From the NCBI RefSeq assembly GCF_014926405.1, contig NZ_JACXXJ020000003.1:789001-853000 (forward strand): 64,000 nucleotides of DNA, read 5' to 3'. Positions 26,127 through 35,927 of the stretch are shown piece by piece. This DNA is from Agrobacterium vitis (GTDB taxonomy: Bacteria; Pseudomonadota; Alphaproteobacteria; Rhizobiales; Rhizobiaceae). The position numbers and the translations under genes were made by a program. A model generated the notes under the pieces. It ran no database searches. It saw nothing but the letters and a program-made list of their open reading frames with translations, and was not told the origin of the DNA. Numbering within the stretch: the stretch's first letter is position 1; each line of letters starts with the position of its first letter.

Positions 26127-26954
26127 ATGACCGCAACAACAGTAACGCGGCTTCGGCCAGTTCAGGAAGCACATCCTGCAACAAGACAGGAACAGGCATC
26201 CCAACCGGTGCTAGCCAGCGCCCGCCCGGCGTTTTCCTTCCGCAATGTCCGAAAGAGTTTCGGGACACAGACTGTACTGGATGGCATAAACCTCGATGTC
26301 GCAGAAGGAGAGTTTCTGGCGATCATCGGCAAGAGCGGCTGCGGCAAAAGCACCCTGCTGCGGTTGCTGGCTGGGCTGGACAAGCCAAGTGCCGGCGAAC
26401 TTGTCCATCATGCCGACAAGAGCGATGCTGCCCGGGTTCGAATGATGTTTCAGGAACCGCGTCTTCTTCCCTGGGCAAAGATCGACGACAATGTCGCCGT
26501 CGGACTGACCGGAATTGCCAAGGGCAAGGAAGCGCTTTCGGCGGCCCGCGCCCTGTTGGAAGAGGTCGGCCTTGGCGCACGGGCCAGCGAATGGCCCTCC
26601 GTTCTCTCAGGCGGCCAGAAACAGCGCGTCGCGCTGGCCCGCGCCTTGGCGGCGCATCCGCATATCCTGGCCCTTGATGAACCACTGGGCGCGCTCGATG
26701 CGCTGACCCGGATCGAAATGCAGCAATTGCTGGAACGAATCTGGCAAAAGCAACGGTTCACGGCGGTACTGGTCACCCATGACGTGTCTGAGGCCGTCGC
26801 CCTCGCTGATCGGATCGTCGTCATCGACGCCGGACGTATCGCGCTTGATCTCAAGGTTGCATTGCCACGCCCACGGCGGCACGCCACGGCGGAATGCGCA
26901 GCAATCGAAGCACAGATATTGGAGAAACTGCTGGGAGACGCGGCCCCCGCATAA
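26127..26954 (+). CDS. ssuB: aliphatic sulfonate ABC transporter ATP-binding protein SsuB-like
   Basis: 275 residues from the ATG at 26127 (GAGGTAAG just upstream). Seen: Walker [10 protein letters not shown], signature [17 protein letters not shown], Walker [13 protein letters not shown] and H-loop [16 protein letters not shown]. About 35 residues precede the usual ABC start, which is common in this subfamily. Last gene of the ssuACB operon; a repeat-rich gap follows. Confidence 0.93.
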   Translation: MTATTVTRLRPVQEAHPATRQEQASQPVLASARPAFSFRNVRKSFGTQTVLDGINLDVAEGEFLAIIGKSGCGKSTLLRLLAGLDKPSAGELVHHADKSDAARVRMMFQEPRLLPWAKIDDNVAVGLTGIAKGKEALSAARALLEEVGLGARASEWPSVLSGGQKQRVALARALAAHPHILALDEPLGALDALTRIEMQQLLERIWQKQRFTAVLVTHDVSEAVALADRIVVIDAGRIALDLKVALPRPRRHATAECAAIEAQILEKLLGDAAPA

Positions 26955-27052
26955 AGAGAATACCAGCCCGGCATCGATGCGACCGGGCTGGCAAACCAGA
27001 ATATTGTTGCGCTCTACAACGCCGTGTACGTTATATGGCGCGCCACAATAAG

Positions 27053-27283
27053 CGACGCAAACGTTTTGATGCGTGGCTCACCCCCCTCTGCCTTGCCAGG
27101 CATCTCCCCCTCGTGGGGGGAGATCGCAAGCAGCAGGCTTCTCGCCCTGTATTTTACCCGCCTTCTATTGATAGTCGGTAGTTTTCTGAAAAAGGCGGTT
27201 CAGACGATCTGATCTCCCCCCTTGAGGGGGAGATGTCCGGCAGGACAGAGGGGGGTAAACGGCACACCAAAACGTGGGCGTCG
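27053..27283. mobile_element. 231-bp MITE-like palindromic element with long terminal inverted repeats
   Basis: The left end (CGACGC, 2-base variation, ACGTTTTG, then CCCCCCTCTG and CATCTCCCCCTC) is repeated inverted at the right end (GAGGGGGAGATG, CAGAGGGGGG, CAAAACGT, GGGCGTCG). Arms are ~80 bases with scattered mismatches around a ~70-base centre, and each arm contains its own small CCCCC/GGGGG hairpin. No coding capacity. It lies in the 397-base gap between convergent ssuB and the FAD-protein gene and may double as a terminator. I recognise the CATCTCCCCCTC style as common in Rhizobiaceae. Confidence 0.65.
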
Positions 27284-27310
27284 TGTCCTGTAAAGGCGCT
27301 CAAAGATTCT

Positions 27311-27366
27311 CAGTAGCGCTTTCCTCCTCAAATCTACGCTGATTTAAGGAATTATGCAGTAGCGCT
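27311..27366. repeat. second copy of the GGAATTATGCAGTAGCGC repeat, supplying the 3' end of the FAD-protein gene
   Basis: Direct flanks CAGTAGCGCT occur at 27311-27320 and 27357-27366, with GATTTAAGGAATTATG between. The right part matches 20959-20982. The minus-strand gene ending at 27352 takes its last residues Ala-Thr-Ala and its TAA stop from this copy, as the Rrf2 gene does from the other. Confidence 0.75.
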
Positions 27367-28833
27367 GCGGCTAACCAAGACGGCATTGGCGATACGATCT
27401 GCCACCAGTTCGGCCTGGCGGGAGACTTCCGGGACGCCCATAAGCTCGCCAAACGTACCGCGTGCCAGCGGGCCTGCGATAAACATATCCGCTTGCGGTC
27501 GCCCACCGATAGCAATGGCCCGACCGGTCTCATCACAGGCGATACCGAGCCCATAAGCATCGGCCTGGAGGTGGCCCGTGCTTTCCAGCGTCAACAACAT
27601 CGACTGCGATTTTAGGACACTGGCATGATCGGGGCCTGTTGCCAGCACCACCCAGTCGAACAATTTCCGCTCCACCAGCCCGGTGGAGGCGACCACGAGA
27701 TCAATGGCGATGGTCTCGATACCCCGCTCGATCTTGATCATCCGGCCTGAGGCAAGCGTCAGACTGCCTTCAGCCAACCGCTGCTGCCAAATGGCTTGTG
27801 TCTGGGGTGGCAGCCGGTAGCGATGCACGTCCCAAAGACGGCGGGCGTGGCGCAACAGCCGTTTTCGTTCCGTCGTATTGAGACGCGCCCAAATGGTCTG
27901 GCCCTGTTTGCGCAGGGCATCGGTCACCGCATGCCAGGTGACGCCATGGGCCTGCGCATCGGACACCGCACGCCGCACGGCACGTATCAACGACCTTACC
28001 GAGCGACAATCATCCTCGCTGAACGAGCAAGACCAATCCTGGGGCTGAAGAGTATGGCCGCGGGACGACATGCCGCGCCTTGAAAAGGCGGTGATCTCGC
28101 CGCGATGGCCGCGAGCGCTTAAACTGGCGACAATATCCGCTGCCGTCAGGCCCATGCCGACCACCAGAATCCGATCCGTCGCACGGACACCGCAAAGGCT
28201 CTGGCCCGCGACGGGATTGGTAAGGAAGCGTGGATGACCTTGCAGGGCTGATTGCAATGCCCGCGGTGCCTTTGGAGCCGGGTGGGTAGCCGCCATGACG
28301 ACGATATCGGCCTCGATCCAGGCACCCAAATTGCCGGTCACCAACCAGCGGCTCCCGATCCGGGTCACGCTTTCCACCGTCTCCCGGATGTGCTGAATCC
28401 TACCCTCTTCAAGATAAGGCGCCATCCGCTCCGCCATGAAACGACCGAAGGCTTCACGGCGGGCAAACACCTGCGTGGCATCACTGCCTGTGCATTCGAC
28501 CTGCGCGTCAGGATCGTCCGCAAGCGCGCCAGATTGCCGTAACCACTCGGCAAAGGCGAGTGGCTCCCTAGCATCGGCTATCATCCGGTTTGCTTCAACA
28601 TTGAGACGAAGTGCCGGATCTTCCGTATCATAGGCAAGACCAGCCCCCAGCGCGGCTCTCGGCTCAAATACCAGAATTTGCAGATCCTCGTCCTGCCGCT
28701 CCGCCAGAAACCGCGCTACCGAAGCGCCGGCAAACCCTCCACCGACAATAACGACTGTCTTGCGGGCAGTCGAAATGCTGCTTTTCGCTTGGTAAGCCCC
28801 CAAGTGAGAAACCCCTGAAATAAACTGGAGCAT
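27352..28833 (-). CDS. FAD/NAD(P)-binding protein (YdhS-like)
   Basis: 493 residues from the ATG at 28833 (GGAGGG 4 bases upstream); the longer frame to 29058 has no support. Seen: TVVIVGGGFAGASVARFLAE (FAD-binding Rossmann), GAGLAYDTEDPALRLNV, a second dinucleotide motif ILVVGMGLTAADIVASL and LVVASTGLVERKLFDWVV. This matches the uncharacterised YdhS-type FAD-NAD(P) proteins (PF13454). It is convergent with the sulfonate operon, and similar proteins occur near sulfur or siderophore genes, but no reaction can be named. The stop codon lies in an interspersed repeat. Confidence 0.82.
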   Translation of the reverse strand: MLQFISGVSHLGAYQAKSSISTARKTVVIVGGGFAGASVARFLAERQDEDLQILVFEPRAALGAGLAYDTEDPALRLNVEANRMIADAREPLAFAEWLRQSGALADDPDAQVECTGSDATQVFARREAFGRFMAERMAPYLEEGRIQHIRETVESVTRIGSRWLVTGNLGAWIEADIVVMAATHPAPKAPRALQSALQGHPRFLTNPVAGQSLCGVRATDRILVVGMGLTAADIVASLSARGHRGEITAFSRRGMSSRGHTLQPQDWSCSFSEDDCRSVRSLIRAVRRAVSDAQAHGVTWHAVTDALRKQGQTIWARLNTTERKRLLRHARRLWDVHRYRLPPQTQAIWQQRLAEGSLTLASGRMIKIERGIETIAIDLVVASTGLVERKLFDWVVLATGPDHASVLKSQSMLLTLESTGHLQADAYGLGIACDETGRAIAIGGRPQADMFIAGPLARGTFGELMGVPEVSRQAELVADRIANAVLVSRSATA

Positions 28834-29183
28834 GATGCCCTCCATCAAGCGGCCTTCAGGATAGCCATACAGGCATGCCCTGAGTGCCTGTTGAATTTGC
28901 CAGTCCTCGACTCCTGCCACTGCGCATTGACTATAAAATATATAGATTAAATTGAAGGATGTCCACTGGATGTATTTGCATCCAGGACAATACGACCTGT
29001 CCTTGTGGAGAAAAGCAGGAACTAAGCGCCTATTTTTGCAGCGCTTTTTCAACAACACAACATCTCAGGAGCCTATTGTGAACGGATGCTCCTGCCATTC
29101 AGGCGTCATTATGCGGTCGCCCGTTTGGCCACCCCATCACCCCAAACACGACATGTCACGCACCGAATAGGATTCGTCTGCGA
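28834..29183. other. 350-base intergenic gap
   Basis: Holds the 5' region of the FAD-protein gene and the 3' end of the SHOCT gene on the same strand. A short dyad GGATGTATTTGCATCC occurs at 28967-28982 (GGATG / CATCC). No further gene, terminator or repeat was recognised. Confidence 0.4.
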
Positions 29184-30107
29184 TCAGAGACGCGACAGAA
29201 GATCGGCCTTTTTGTCTTGATATTCCTTGTCGGTCAGGATGCCGCGGCCATGCAGGGCGGCGAGTTTCTCGATCTTGGCAAAGATCTCATCGTCACTGGC
29301 TGCCGGGGGAGCGGCTAGAGGCACGGGAGAAGTCCCTGCCGAAAATGCCTGGATTTCCGACGCCAAAGGCTCACGCGCTGGCTCGGGATCGTCAAAAACA
29401 GTGGCGACGGGTGGCATGACTGGCGCGAGGGGCGCAGTCGCGGCCTCGCCGACCACATTCGTAACGGACGCAGTCGCACCGGGAGACACGACTTCAAGCT
29501 CTGATATCCGCACCAAACCGTATTGGGAGGTGAAGCTCAGCGTCTGGTCGCCGCCCTGTTGCTGGGAAAATCCGCCGATCTGGTGGTCTCTGGTATCGTA
29601 GACTGTCGTGCGCCCGCCAATATCGATCGCCAGTCTGCGGCTTGATGGAAAAAACGCATAACGCAAATTGTTCTGAGCACCGGTCGAGGCCGGAAAGCCG
29701 AGATCGGCTGGCCACCAATTTGCGGCTGAAAGACTGCCGGGGACGAAGAGACTGACACCACTCGAAAAACTACCGAACCCGCCATTTCCCTGCGACTGTG
29801 ATTGCGACGATGATGCATAGCCGGATGCAGGGCGGTGCAGATCGCTGGTTTGCAGCAGCGTGGCGATATCCGAGCAAAGATTATCAACCCGGGCCTTCAG
29901 CCCATTGTTGAACATGTCGCCAACCATGGTCATGCCACCTTGCGACCATTGCCCCATGCCACCGAGATCCGGGTGGTTGAACTGGGCCTGATAGCCGTTG
30001 CCAGCCATCAGCGCCATCAGCAAATGTTCGACCGCCCCGAAGCTGACCCCATGGCGGGTGGCAATGTCGCTCAGACGCGCTTGGCCCTCGTCACTCAGTG
30101 TCGGCAT
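29184..30107 (-). CDS. SHOCT-domain protein of unknown function
   Basis: 307 residues. The last ~40 residues (DEIFAKIEKLAALHGRGILT then DKEYQDKKADLL) are a clear SHOCT oligomerisation domain. The N-terminal 80 residues include LSDEGQARLSDIATRHGVSF, a helical region. A Ser/Gln/Gly-rich stretch (about residues 97-115) links to a middle domain with NLRYAFFPSSRRLAIDIGG, which resembles the folded part of other SHOCT-bearing proteins. There is no signal peptide or membrane helix. GAGGGA precedes the ATG. Function unknown; SHOCT proteins are often linked to membrane or stress functions. Confidence 0.75.
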   Translation of the reverse strand: MPTLSDEGQARLSDIATRHGVSFGAVEHLLMALMAGNGYQAQFNHPDLGGMGQWSQGGMTMVGDMFNNGLKARVDNLCSDIATLLQTSDLHRPASGYASSSQSQSQGNGGFGSFSSGVSLFVPGSLSAANWWPADLGFPASTGAQNNLRYAFFPSSRRLAIDIGGRTTVYDTRDHQIGGFSQQQGGDQTLSFTSQYGLVRISELEVVSPGATASVTNVVGEAATAPLAPVMPPVATVFDDPEPAREPLASEIQAFSAGTSPVPLAAPPAASDDEIFAKIEKLAALHGRGILTDKEYQDKKADLLSRL

Positions 30108-30233
30108 AACGGCGTCCCTCGCGGTTGGCAGCGATCCGTGATTGTCAAGCTGCTGAGTTTGCCTAGCACGTGCCAGCCGGTGATCACAGGGGTGTTGAAA
30201 AGGGATATCATCTTTTTAAAAAAGCGCAAAAGC

Positions 30234-30259
30234 CCGGCCTGGCATTCAAGCCAGACCGG
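30234..30259 (-). terminator. terminator downstream of osmC-like gene
   Basis: CCGGCCTGGC (30234-30243) and GCCAGACCGG (30250-30259) form a 10-base-pair stem with one G-U pair and a 6-base loop; on the minus strand it is followed by GCTTTTGCGCTTTTTT. It ends the OsmC-family gene, which stops at 30284. Confidence 0.75.
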
Positions 30260-30283
30260 ACCCATACCACCCCCGGTAACCTG

Positions 30284-30715
30284 TTATCCCAGGGTAACGC
30301 TGAGGCTGATCGGCACGGCAGCCAGAGCCTTGGAAACCGGGCATCCAGCCTTGGCCTGATTGGCAATTTCCGTAAACCGGGCTTCATCGGCACCGGGGAC
30401 TTTACCCTTCAGGACAAGCTCGATGGCCGTGATGGCAAAACCGGCCTCCTGCTTTTCCAGGGTCACATTGGCCTTGGTTTCTAGGCTTTCGGCGGTTAGT
30501 CCAGCCTCGCCCAGCATCATCGACAAGGCCATGGTGAAGCAGGCCGCGTGGGCAGCTCCGATCAGTTCTTCCGGGTTGCTGCCGGTGACGCCTTCAAAGC
30601 GGGTGTTGAAGCCGTAAGGATAGGCATCCAAGGCGCCGCTCTGCGTCGAAACCTTGCCTTTGCCGTCTTTCAAACCACCTGACCACTGGGCCGAACCGTA
30701 TTTTTCGATCTTCAT
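30284..30715 (-). CDS. osmC: OsmC-family peroxiredoxin
   Basis: 143 residues. The redox pair is C59 (GAAHAACFTMALS) and C125 (KAGCPVSKAL), with the supporting Arg39 (NTRFEG) and Glu (NPEELIGAA), the set needed for thiol-dependent reduction of organic hydroperoxides. The length and the AHAACFTMALSM motif fit OsmC proper rather than Ohr. Likely monocistronic: a terminator follows and ~110 bases separate it from treY. A cytoplasmic role in osmotic or oxidative stress fits the trehalose genes next door. Confidence 0.92.
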   Translation of the reverse strand: MKIEKYGSAQWSGGLKDGKGKVSTQSGALDAYPYGFNTRFEGVTGSNPEELIGAAHAACFTMALSMMLGEAGLTAESLETKANVTLEKQEAGFAITAIELVLKGKVPGADEARFTEIANQAKAGCPVSKALAAVPISLSVTLG

Positions 30716-30827
30716 GGCAATCTCCTTTTATGCATAGTGGCCCAAATCTGGGACCCTGCCTCTCCGTTCATAAGCGGGTCATGGGCTGGGATGTTGGGTT
30801 AACACCCCGGCACACGATCGGTTCCGC

Positions 30828-33359
30828 TTACCCCTGAATGTTGAGTGCAGTGAGTGAAGACGTCACCAGCAGGGCGATATCGTCACCTTCGAGCAATTTC
30901 GAAACCAGCATCTGGTCACGATTGAACGACCGGCCTGACAGAATATCGTGCAACGGCCCCTGTACGCCCTCAGGGCAAACAATCATGGTATCCGCCCAGA
31001 ACGCTGCGGCAACCCGTACCGTCTCAGGATCGATCCGGCCAAACACCAATCTTGGCGCGATGGTCAACGCGATATCATTGCCCCGTACCCGAGCGAAAGC
31101 GATGACGTTATCCCGGGCATGACCAGTGACCTCCAACGGCACGTAATCACCATCATTGAACAGGCTGGCATGGCGGCTGCGAAGGGCAAGCACCTCTCGG
31201 ATCAGCCTTTGCTTGCGCTGAATGAAAGAGACGGGGCGCTCATTTACGAGCGCACGCATCTCGGCTGCCAGCGCCTGATAATCGATGATGCGACGATTGT
31301 CCGGATCGACCAGACTGTCGTCTTTGCCCTCGGTTCCCTGGTAAATATCCGGCACACCCGGCGCGGTGAGCTTGATCAGCGTCTGGGAAAGGCTATTGAC
31401 CTCGCCCGCCGCCATGAAGGGCTGAAGCGTATCGCTGAAATCCGTCAGGAAGCTTTGGTTTTTTGGCGACACCAGTTGTTCGGCATAGGTCCGAACCGCC
31501 TGTTCGAAAGCCTCGTTTGGCTCGGCCCAGTCCGTTCGCACCTTGGCCTCCCGAAGCGCTTTTTCAGTATAGGCCAGAAAACGGTCGGCCAGCGCGGCAG
31601 GATCGGTAGCTTCGGTCGGCTCAAGCCAGATCCCCGCCAAAGCCTGGTACAGCATCCACTCCACATTCGGATCGGGCGCGGGACCATCTGGTAGAGAGGT
31701 GAGATTGCCGCGATGCATCTGGCGCCAGCGGCTCACACCGTCGATCCAGGCATCCGCCCCTTCCGACAGGGTGTAGAGACGGGCGCGCGCATCCTCGCCA
31801 CGCTTGGTATCATGGGTCGAGCTTGCAGTGAGACCATGCGGCTGGGTCTGCAAGCGCTCGATCATCGCTGCGTGGAAGGCGCGGACACCACCCGGCGGAT
31901 GGGCTGGTTCACCACCAACCTCGTTTGCGGCAACCAGGCGGTTGTAGCGGTAGAAGAGCGTATCTTCCAAGGCCTTAGCCATGACAGGACCGCTCAACTG
32001 CTGGAAACGGGTGCGGAACTCATCTGCCGCCTCCGCCTCGAACCCGCCGAGCAACAGGCGCTCAATAACGCCAAGCGCACCCTCGTCCACGCCCCAGAGC
32101 CGAGCCTGCGCAACGACCTGTTCCAGGACGATTTTGTCCTGCGTATCGAGACCGCCGCGATAGCCATAGGTCCGGTAAACAGGAAAAGCGATCAGCAATT
32201 CCTGTATCGCCTTGCGCAACTCGTCCTCGCCGTGGCTGGTGCCAATCGATTGCGACAGCGCCACCAATCGGGTGACTTCGCCCTTGAAATTGCGTTGAAC
32301 CATCCGGGTCTTGGCGTCCCGCAGGCCTTTGACATAGTCCGCAGCGCCGGCGTCGGTGTCGTTATAGGCCTGCTGAAGGCGCTCCAGCCCCTCGCCATCG
32401 ATGTAGAGGTGCGACAGAGCAGTAATGAATTCGTACCCAGTCGTGCCGGACACCGGCCAGCTCGGCGCAATCACCTCGCCTGCCCCCAGAATTTTCTCGA
32501 CGGTGATATAAGTCTGCGGTCCCGCCGCCTCGCGCAGGCGGTCGAGATATCCCGCCGGGTCAGCCAGCCCGTCGACGTGATCGATCCGCAATCCCTGAAC
32601 CTGCCCCGAGCGCACCAGATCGAGGATCAGCCGGTGGCTGTCTTCAAACACCTGCGGTTTTTCCACGCAGACACCCACCAGGCCGGTGACTTCGAAAAAG
32701 CGGCGATAGCTCAGGCTTTCGGCAGCCTGTTTCCAATGTTGAAGCTGCCAATGCTGGGCATCAAGTAAAGCCCTGATTTTTTCAGGCGACGCGAGCACCT
32801 CGGCCAAGGTCGCCCGGTCGCTGTTTTCAGAGACAAGCGCCTGCGCAATGCTTTCATCGCTCAAGGGAATATGCGTCTCGAAATAGGCAAGGCTAAACCG
32901 GTCAGCGTTGTCATCCCGTATGACAGTCAACTCACCATCGCCAAGGGCCTCCTCAAGGGTCTTGCCAAGCACCGGCAAGGTCAGCTTCCGGCTCCAGTCA
33001 ATATCGAAATGCCCGGCATAGGCGCTGCGGCTGCCATTGCGCAGCACATCGTACCACCAGGCATTTTCGACTGAGGCCGCCATATGGTTGGGAACGATAT
33101 CGAGGATCAGGCCAATATCCGCCTTTGCAAGCGCCGCGCACATCCGCTCGAAACCGGCTTTCCCACCGATGGCCGGGTCAATCTCGTTGGCGTCCACTAC
33201 ATCATAACCGTGGGTGGAGCCACGGGTGGCCGTGAAGATCGGCGATGCATAGAGATGGCTGATGCTCATCGATTTCAAATGCGCAATAAGGTCGATCGCA
33301 TGATCGAATGTTATGCCGTTTCGAAATTGCAGGCGGTAGGTCGCTGTTGGGATGGTCAT
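30828..33359 (-). CDS. treY: maltooligosyl trehalose synthase TreY
   Basis: 843 residues from the ATG at 33359 (AAGAGGG 4 bases upstream). GH13 enzyme that converts the reducing-end alpha-1,4 bond of maltodextrins to alpha,alpha-1,1. Seen: the N-terminal TYRLQFRNGITFDHAI, SHLYASPIFTATRGSTHGYD, the nucleophile region GLRIDHVDGLADP, the acid/base Glu in TYITVEKILGAGE and the late TAPGVPDIYQGTE. Divergent from treZ across a ~200-base gap. The product is cleaved to trehalose by TreZ. TreX (debranching enzyme) is not in the window. Confidence 0.95.
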   Translation of the reverse strand: MTIPTATYRLQFRNGITFDHAIDLIAHLKSMSISHLYASPIFTATRGSTHGYDVVDANEIDPAIGGKAGFERMCAALAKADIGLILDIVPNHMAASVENAWWYDVLRNGSRSAYAGHFDIDWSRKLTLPVLGKTLEEALGDGELTVIRDDNADRFSLAYFETHIPLSDESIAQALVSENSDRATLAEVLASPEKIRALLDAQHWQLQHWKQAAESLSYRRFFEVTGLVGVCVEKPQVFEDSHRLILDLVRSGQVQGLRIDHVDGLADPAGYLDRLREAAGPQTYITVEKILGAGEVIAPSWPVSGTTGYEFITALSHLYIDGEGLERLQQAYNDTDAGAADYVKGLRDAKTRMVQRNFKGEVTRLVALSQSIGTSHGEDELRKAIQELLIAFPVYRTYGYRGGLDTQDKIVLEQVVAQARLWGVDEGALGVIERLLLGGFEAEAADEFRTRFQQLSGPVMAKALEDTLFYRYNRLVAANEVGGEPAHPPGGVRAFHAAMIERLQTQPHGLTASSTHDTKRGEDARARLYTLSEGADAWIDGVSRWRQMHRGNLTSLPDGPAPDPNVEWMLYQALAGIWLEPTEATDPAALADRFLAYTEKALREAKVRTDWAEPNEAFEQAVRTYAEQLVSPKNQSFLTDFSDTLQPFMAAGEVNSLSQTLIKLTAPGVPDIYQGTEGKDDSLVDPDNRRIIDYQALAAEMRALVNERPVSFIQRKQRLIREVLALRSRHASLFNDGDYVPLEVTGHARDNVIAFARVRGNDIALTIAPRLVFGRIDPETVRVAAAFWADTMIVCPEGVQGPLHDILSGRSFNRDQMLVSKLLEGDDIALLVTSSLTALNIQG

Positions 33360-33560
33360 GCTGCCCTCTTGATAGTGTCTGCCAGTAACACGGCTGGCCG
33401 CCATCGGTTCCACGCAGTCCCGGGCAATAATTGCATGAGAATGCCGATACAGGCGGGCATCAAATACCGGGAAAGACGGAACACCGGAGCGCTTTGAAAG
33501 TTAACGCCTCGGTTTGCCCGATCAGCCCCCGATCACCCATAAAAATGCGCAGGAGACACG

Positions 33561-35324
33561 ATGCAGGATATGACATTTGGCCCGGTTCTTACCGACAATG
33601 GCACGATTTTCAGCTTCTGGGCGCCGCTCCAGGAAAAGGTCCTGTTGAAGATCGAGGGACAAGAGCCCCGTGCCATGACAGCCGGTGAAAATGGCTGGCA
33701 CAGCATCGAAGTGCCGGAGGTCGGGGCCGGATGCCGTTATAATTTCATCCTGGAAGATGGTCTTGCTGTTCCAGATCCTGCCTCACGCTTCCAGCCTGAC
33801 GATGTGCATGGGCCAAGCGAAGTCATAGACCCAGCCTATGCCTGGCAGCAGACCCAATGGCAAGGGCTGCCCTGGGAAGAGATCGTCATCTACGAACTGC
33901 ACGTGGGAAGCTTCACGCCCGCCGGTACGTTTTCAGCCATCATCGAGCGGCTGGACCATTTGAAAAACCTTGGCGTCACCGCCCTACAACTCATGCCGAT
34001 CAATGATTTTCCGGGCCGGTGGAACTGGGGTTATGACGGCGTATTGCCCTACGCACCCGATAGTAGCTACGGCCGACCGGAAGAACTGAAGCGGCTGGTG
34101 GACGAAGCCCATGCACGCGGCATCTGCATCTTTCTCGATGTGGTCTATAATCACTTTGGCCCGGACGGAAATTATCTTCCCGCCTATGCGCCGATCTTTA
34201 CCGACAAGCACATCACGCCCTGGGGGCCGGGTGTCAATTACGATGGCGACCAGTCGGAAGCCGTGCGTGAATTCGTCGTGCGCAATGCCATGTACTGGGT
34301 GGACGAGTTTCGGGTTGACGGACTGCGCTTCGACGCCGTTCATGCCATAGAAGACGAGCGCAAGCCCCATATCCTTCATGATATCGCCATGCGGACACGC
34401 GCTTGCGCACCCGGACGGGCCGTGCATCTGATCGTCGAGAATGAAGACAACAATGCCGACCTGCTCGAACGTAATGAAAATGGTGCGCCCATCCATTTCA
34501 CCGCGCAGTGGAATGACGACATTCACCATGTCCTGCACATCACGGCCACCGGTGAAAATTTTGGCTATTATCAGGATTACGCAGACGACATGTCTAAGCT
34601 CGGTCGGGCGCTGGCAGAGGGCTTTGTCTACCAAGGCGAGCACATGCCCTATAGCGGGAAGGAAAGGGGCATGCCGAGCACCCACCTGCCACCGACCGCA
34701 TTCATTTCCTTTATCCAGAACCATGACCAGATCGGCAATCGCGCCATGGGCGACAGGATGGCCGCATCGCAACCATCAGAGGCGTTGAAGGCACTGGCGG
34801 CGGTTTATCTGCTGGCCCCGCAGATCCCCATGCTGTTCATGGGAGAGGAATGGGGCGCAAAGACCCCCTTTCCGTTTTTCTGCGATTTCAATGAAGAGCT
34901 GAATGAAGCGGTAAGGCAGGGACGACGCAAGGAACTGTCGAGGCTGCCCGGCTTCGATGCCGAGGATGCATCCGACCCAACAGCACAGACAACGTTCAAC
35001 AGCGCCAAACTATCATGGGAGTCAGACCAGCAAGACGGTGAAATTCTGCAATTTTACCGCGAATTACTGGCACTGCGTAAAGAGAAAATCGTTCCTCTGC
35101 TGCAAGATGCCCACGGGCATGCGGGCAACTATAGCAACCTGGGGTCAGTGACAATTGTGCGCTGGACGCTCGGTTCACACAATCTGACCCTCACCGCCAA
35201 TCTGACTGCCGAGACTGTGGGGAACCCAATATATACCAGCGGCGAATGCCTGTTCACGTTCGGCACACAGCCAGGAAACAATCTCGGTCCCTGGGCCGTT
35301 GTCTGGCGCATTGAGCCTTGTTGA
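33561..35324 (+). CDS. treZ: malto-oligosyltrehalose trehalohydrolase TreZ
   Basis: 587 residues. An N-terminal carbohydrate-binding-like domain (FSFWAPLQEKVLLKIEG) precedes the GH13 barrel: ELHVGSFTPAGTF, DVVYNHFGPDGNYLP, nucleophile GLRFDAVHAI, acid/base HLIVENEDNN and FIQNHDQIGNR. AGGAG lies just before the ATG at 33561. It releases trehalose from the TreY product. Trehalose is an osmoprotectant in rhizobia, in line with the osmC neighbour. Confidence 0.95.
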   Translation: MQDMTFGPVLTDNGTIFSFWAPLQEKVLLKIEGQEPRAMTAGENGWHSIEVPEVGAGCRYNFILEDGLAVPDPASRFQPDDVHGPSEVIDPAYAWQQTQWQGLPWEEIVIYELHVGSFTPAGTFSAIIERLDHLKNLGVTALQLMPINDFPGRWNWGYDGVLPYAPDSSYGRPEELKRLVDEAHARGICIFLDVVYNHFGPDGNYLPAYAPIFTDKHITPWGPGVNYDGDQSEAVREFVVRNAMYWVDEFRVDGLRFDAVHAIEDERKPHILHDIAMRTRACAPGRAVHLIVENEDNNADLLERNENGAPIHFTAQWNDDIHHVLHITATGENFGYYQDYADDMSKLGRALAEGFVYQGEHMPYSGKERGMPSTHLPPTAFISFIQNHDQIGNRAMGDRMAASQPSEALKALAAVYLLAPQIPMLFMGEEWGAKTPFPFFCDFNEELNEAVRQGRRKELSRLPGFDAEDASDPTAQTTFNSAKLSWESDQQDGEILQFYRELLALRKEKIVPLLQDAHGHAGNYSNLGSVTIVRWTLGSHNLTLTANLTAETVGNPIYTSGECLFTFGTQPGNNLGPWAVVWRIEPC

Positions 35325-35856
35325 GGCAAAGCGTTTGTATCCCAATCAGCATAACCGGGCACAAACTTGCCCCACGCCCCTTTCCAGACGCCCCTACATG
35401 AGCGGCTGGCGAGGATCTCGCACTCCTGTATCGATGAGACAATGTGCACAAGCGTGATCGAACCATAAAATTATGTAGACGCCCATTAAAATTACCCGGA
35501 AATTCATTTTTTGATAATTTCAAGCATATTACGCAACAAAAATAATCAACATATCATCAAATCAGAAATTATCTCGCATTCCGAAGCATCTCTTCATCTC
35601 AAAATATTCATCAAATCAATACATTCTATTCCCAATTGGAATTTTACATTCGTCAAACCCTTCTCTACCAGAAACAGGAGGAGAATAGGGAGAAAATCAT
35701 TGCTAGTCAGACGTTACGATTGAAAAGCAATGATTAAAAATTTCTGGGACGTATATCCAATCAATAACGGTATCAATACTGCACATCAACGATGCGCGGT
35801 ATTTAAACATATCTTTATTTCGGATTGAAAAATCGAAATGAATTAAAAATAAATTC
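35325..35856. other. low-GC intergenic region upstream of the outer-membrane protein gene
   Basis: From about 35460 onward the base composition drops sharply relative to the flanking genes. No open frame with a ribosome binding site and coding pattern was found. It may contain the promoter of the gene at 35928 and could mark a transferred segment. Confidence 0.45.
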
Positions 35857-35899
35857 AAATATCATCGCATTGTGCGATTAATCCCCTGTGATGATATTT
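35857..35899 (+). promoter_or_regulatory. nested inverted repeats in the 5' leader of the SphA-like gene
   Basis: AAATATCATC (35857-35866) and GATGATATTT (35890-35899) are a perfect 10-base inverted repeat. Inside, ATCGCA (35864-35869) and TGCGAT (35873-35878) form a second one that competes for three bases of the left arm. The ribosome site AGGAGGAGAGGAG begins about 14 bases further on. It could be an operator or an RNA structure controlling expression. Confidence 0.4.
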
Positions 35900-35927
35900 T
35901 TATTTTTCTCAAGAGGAGGAGAGGAGA

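Noticed and set aside
27053..27283. Insertion sequence with transposase
   Set aside because: Inverted repeats are present but only ~231 bases with no coding frame; treated as a MITE-like element.
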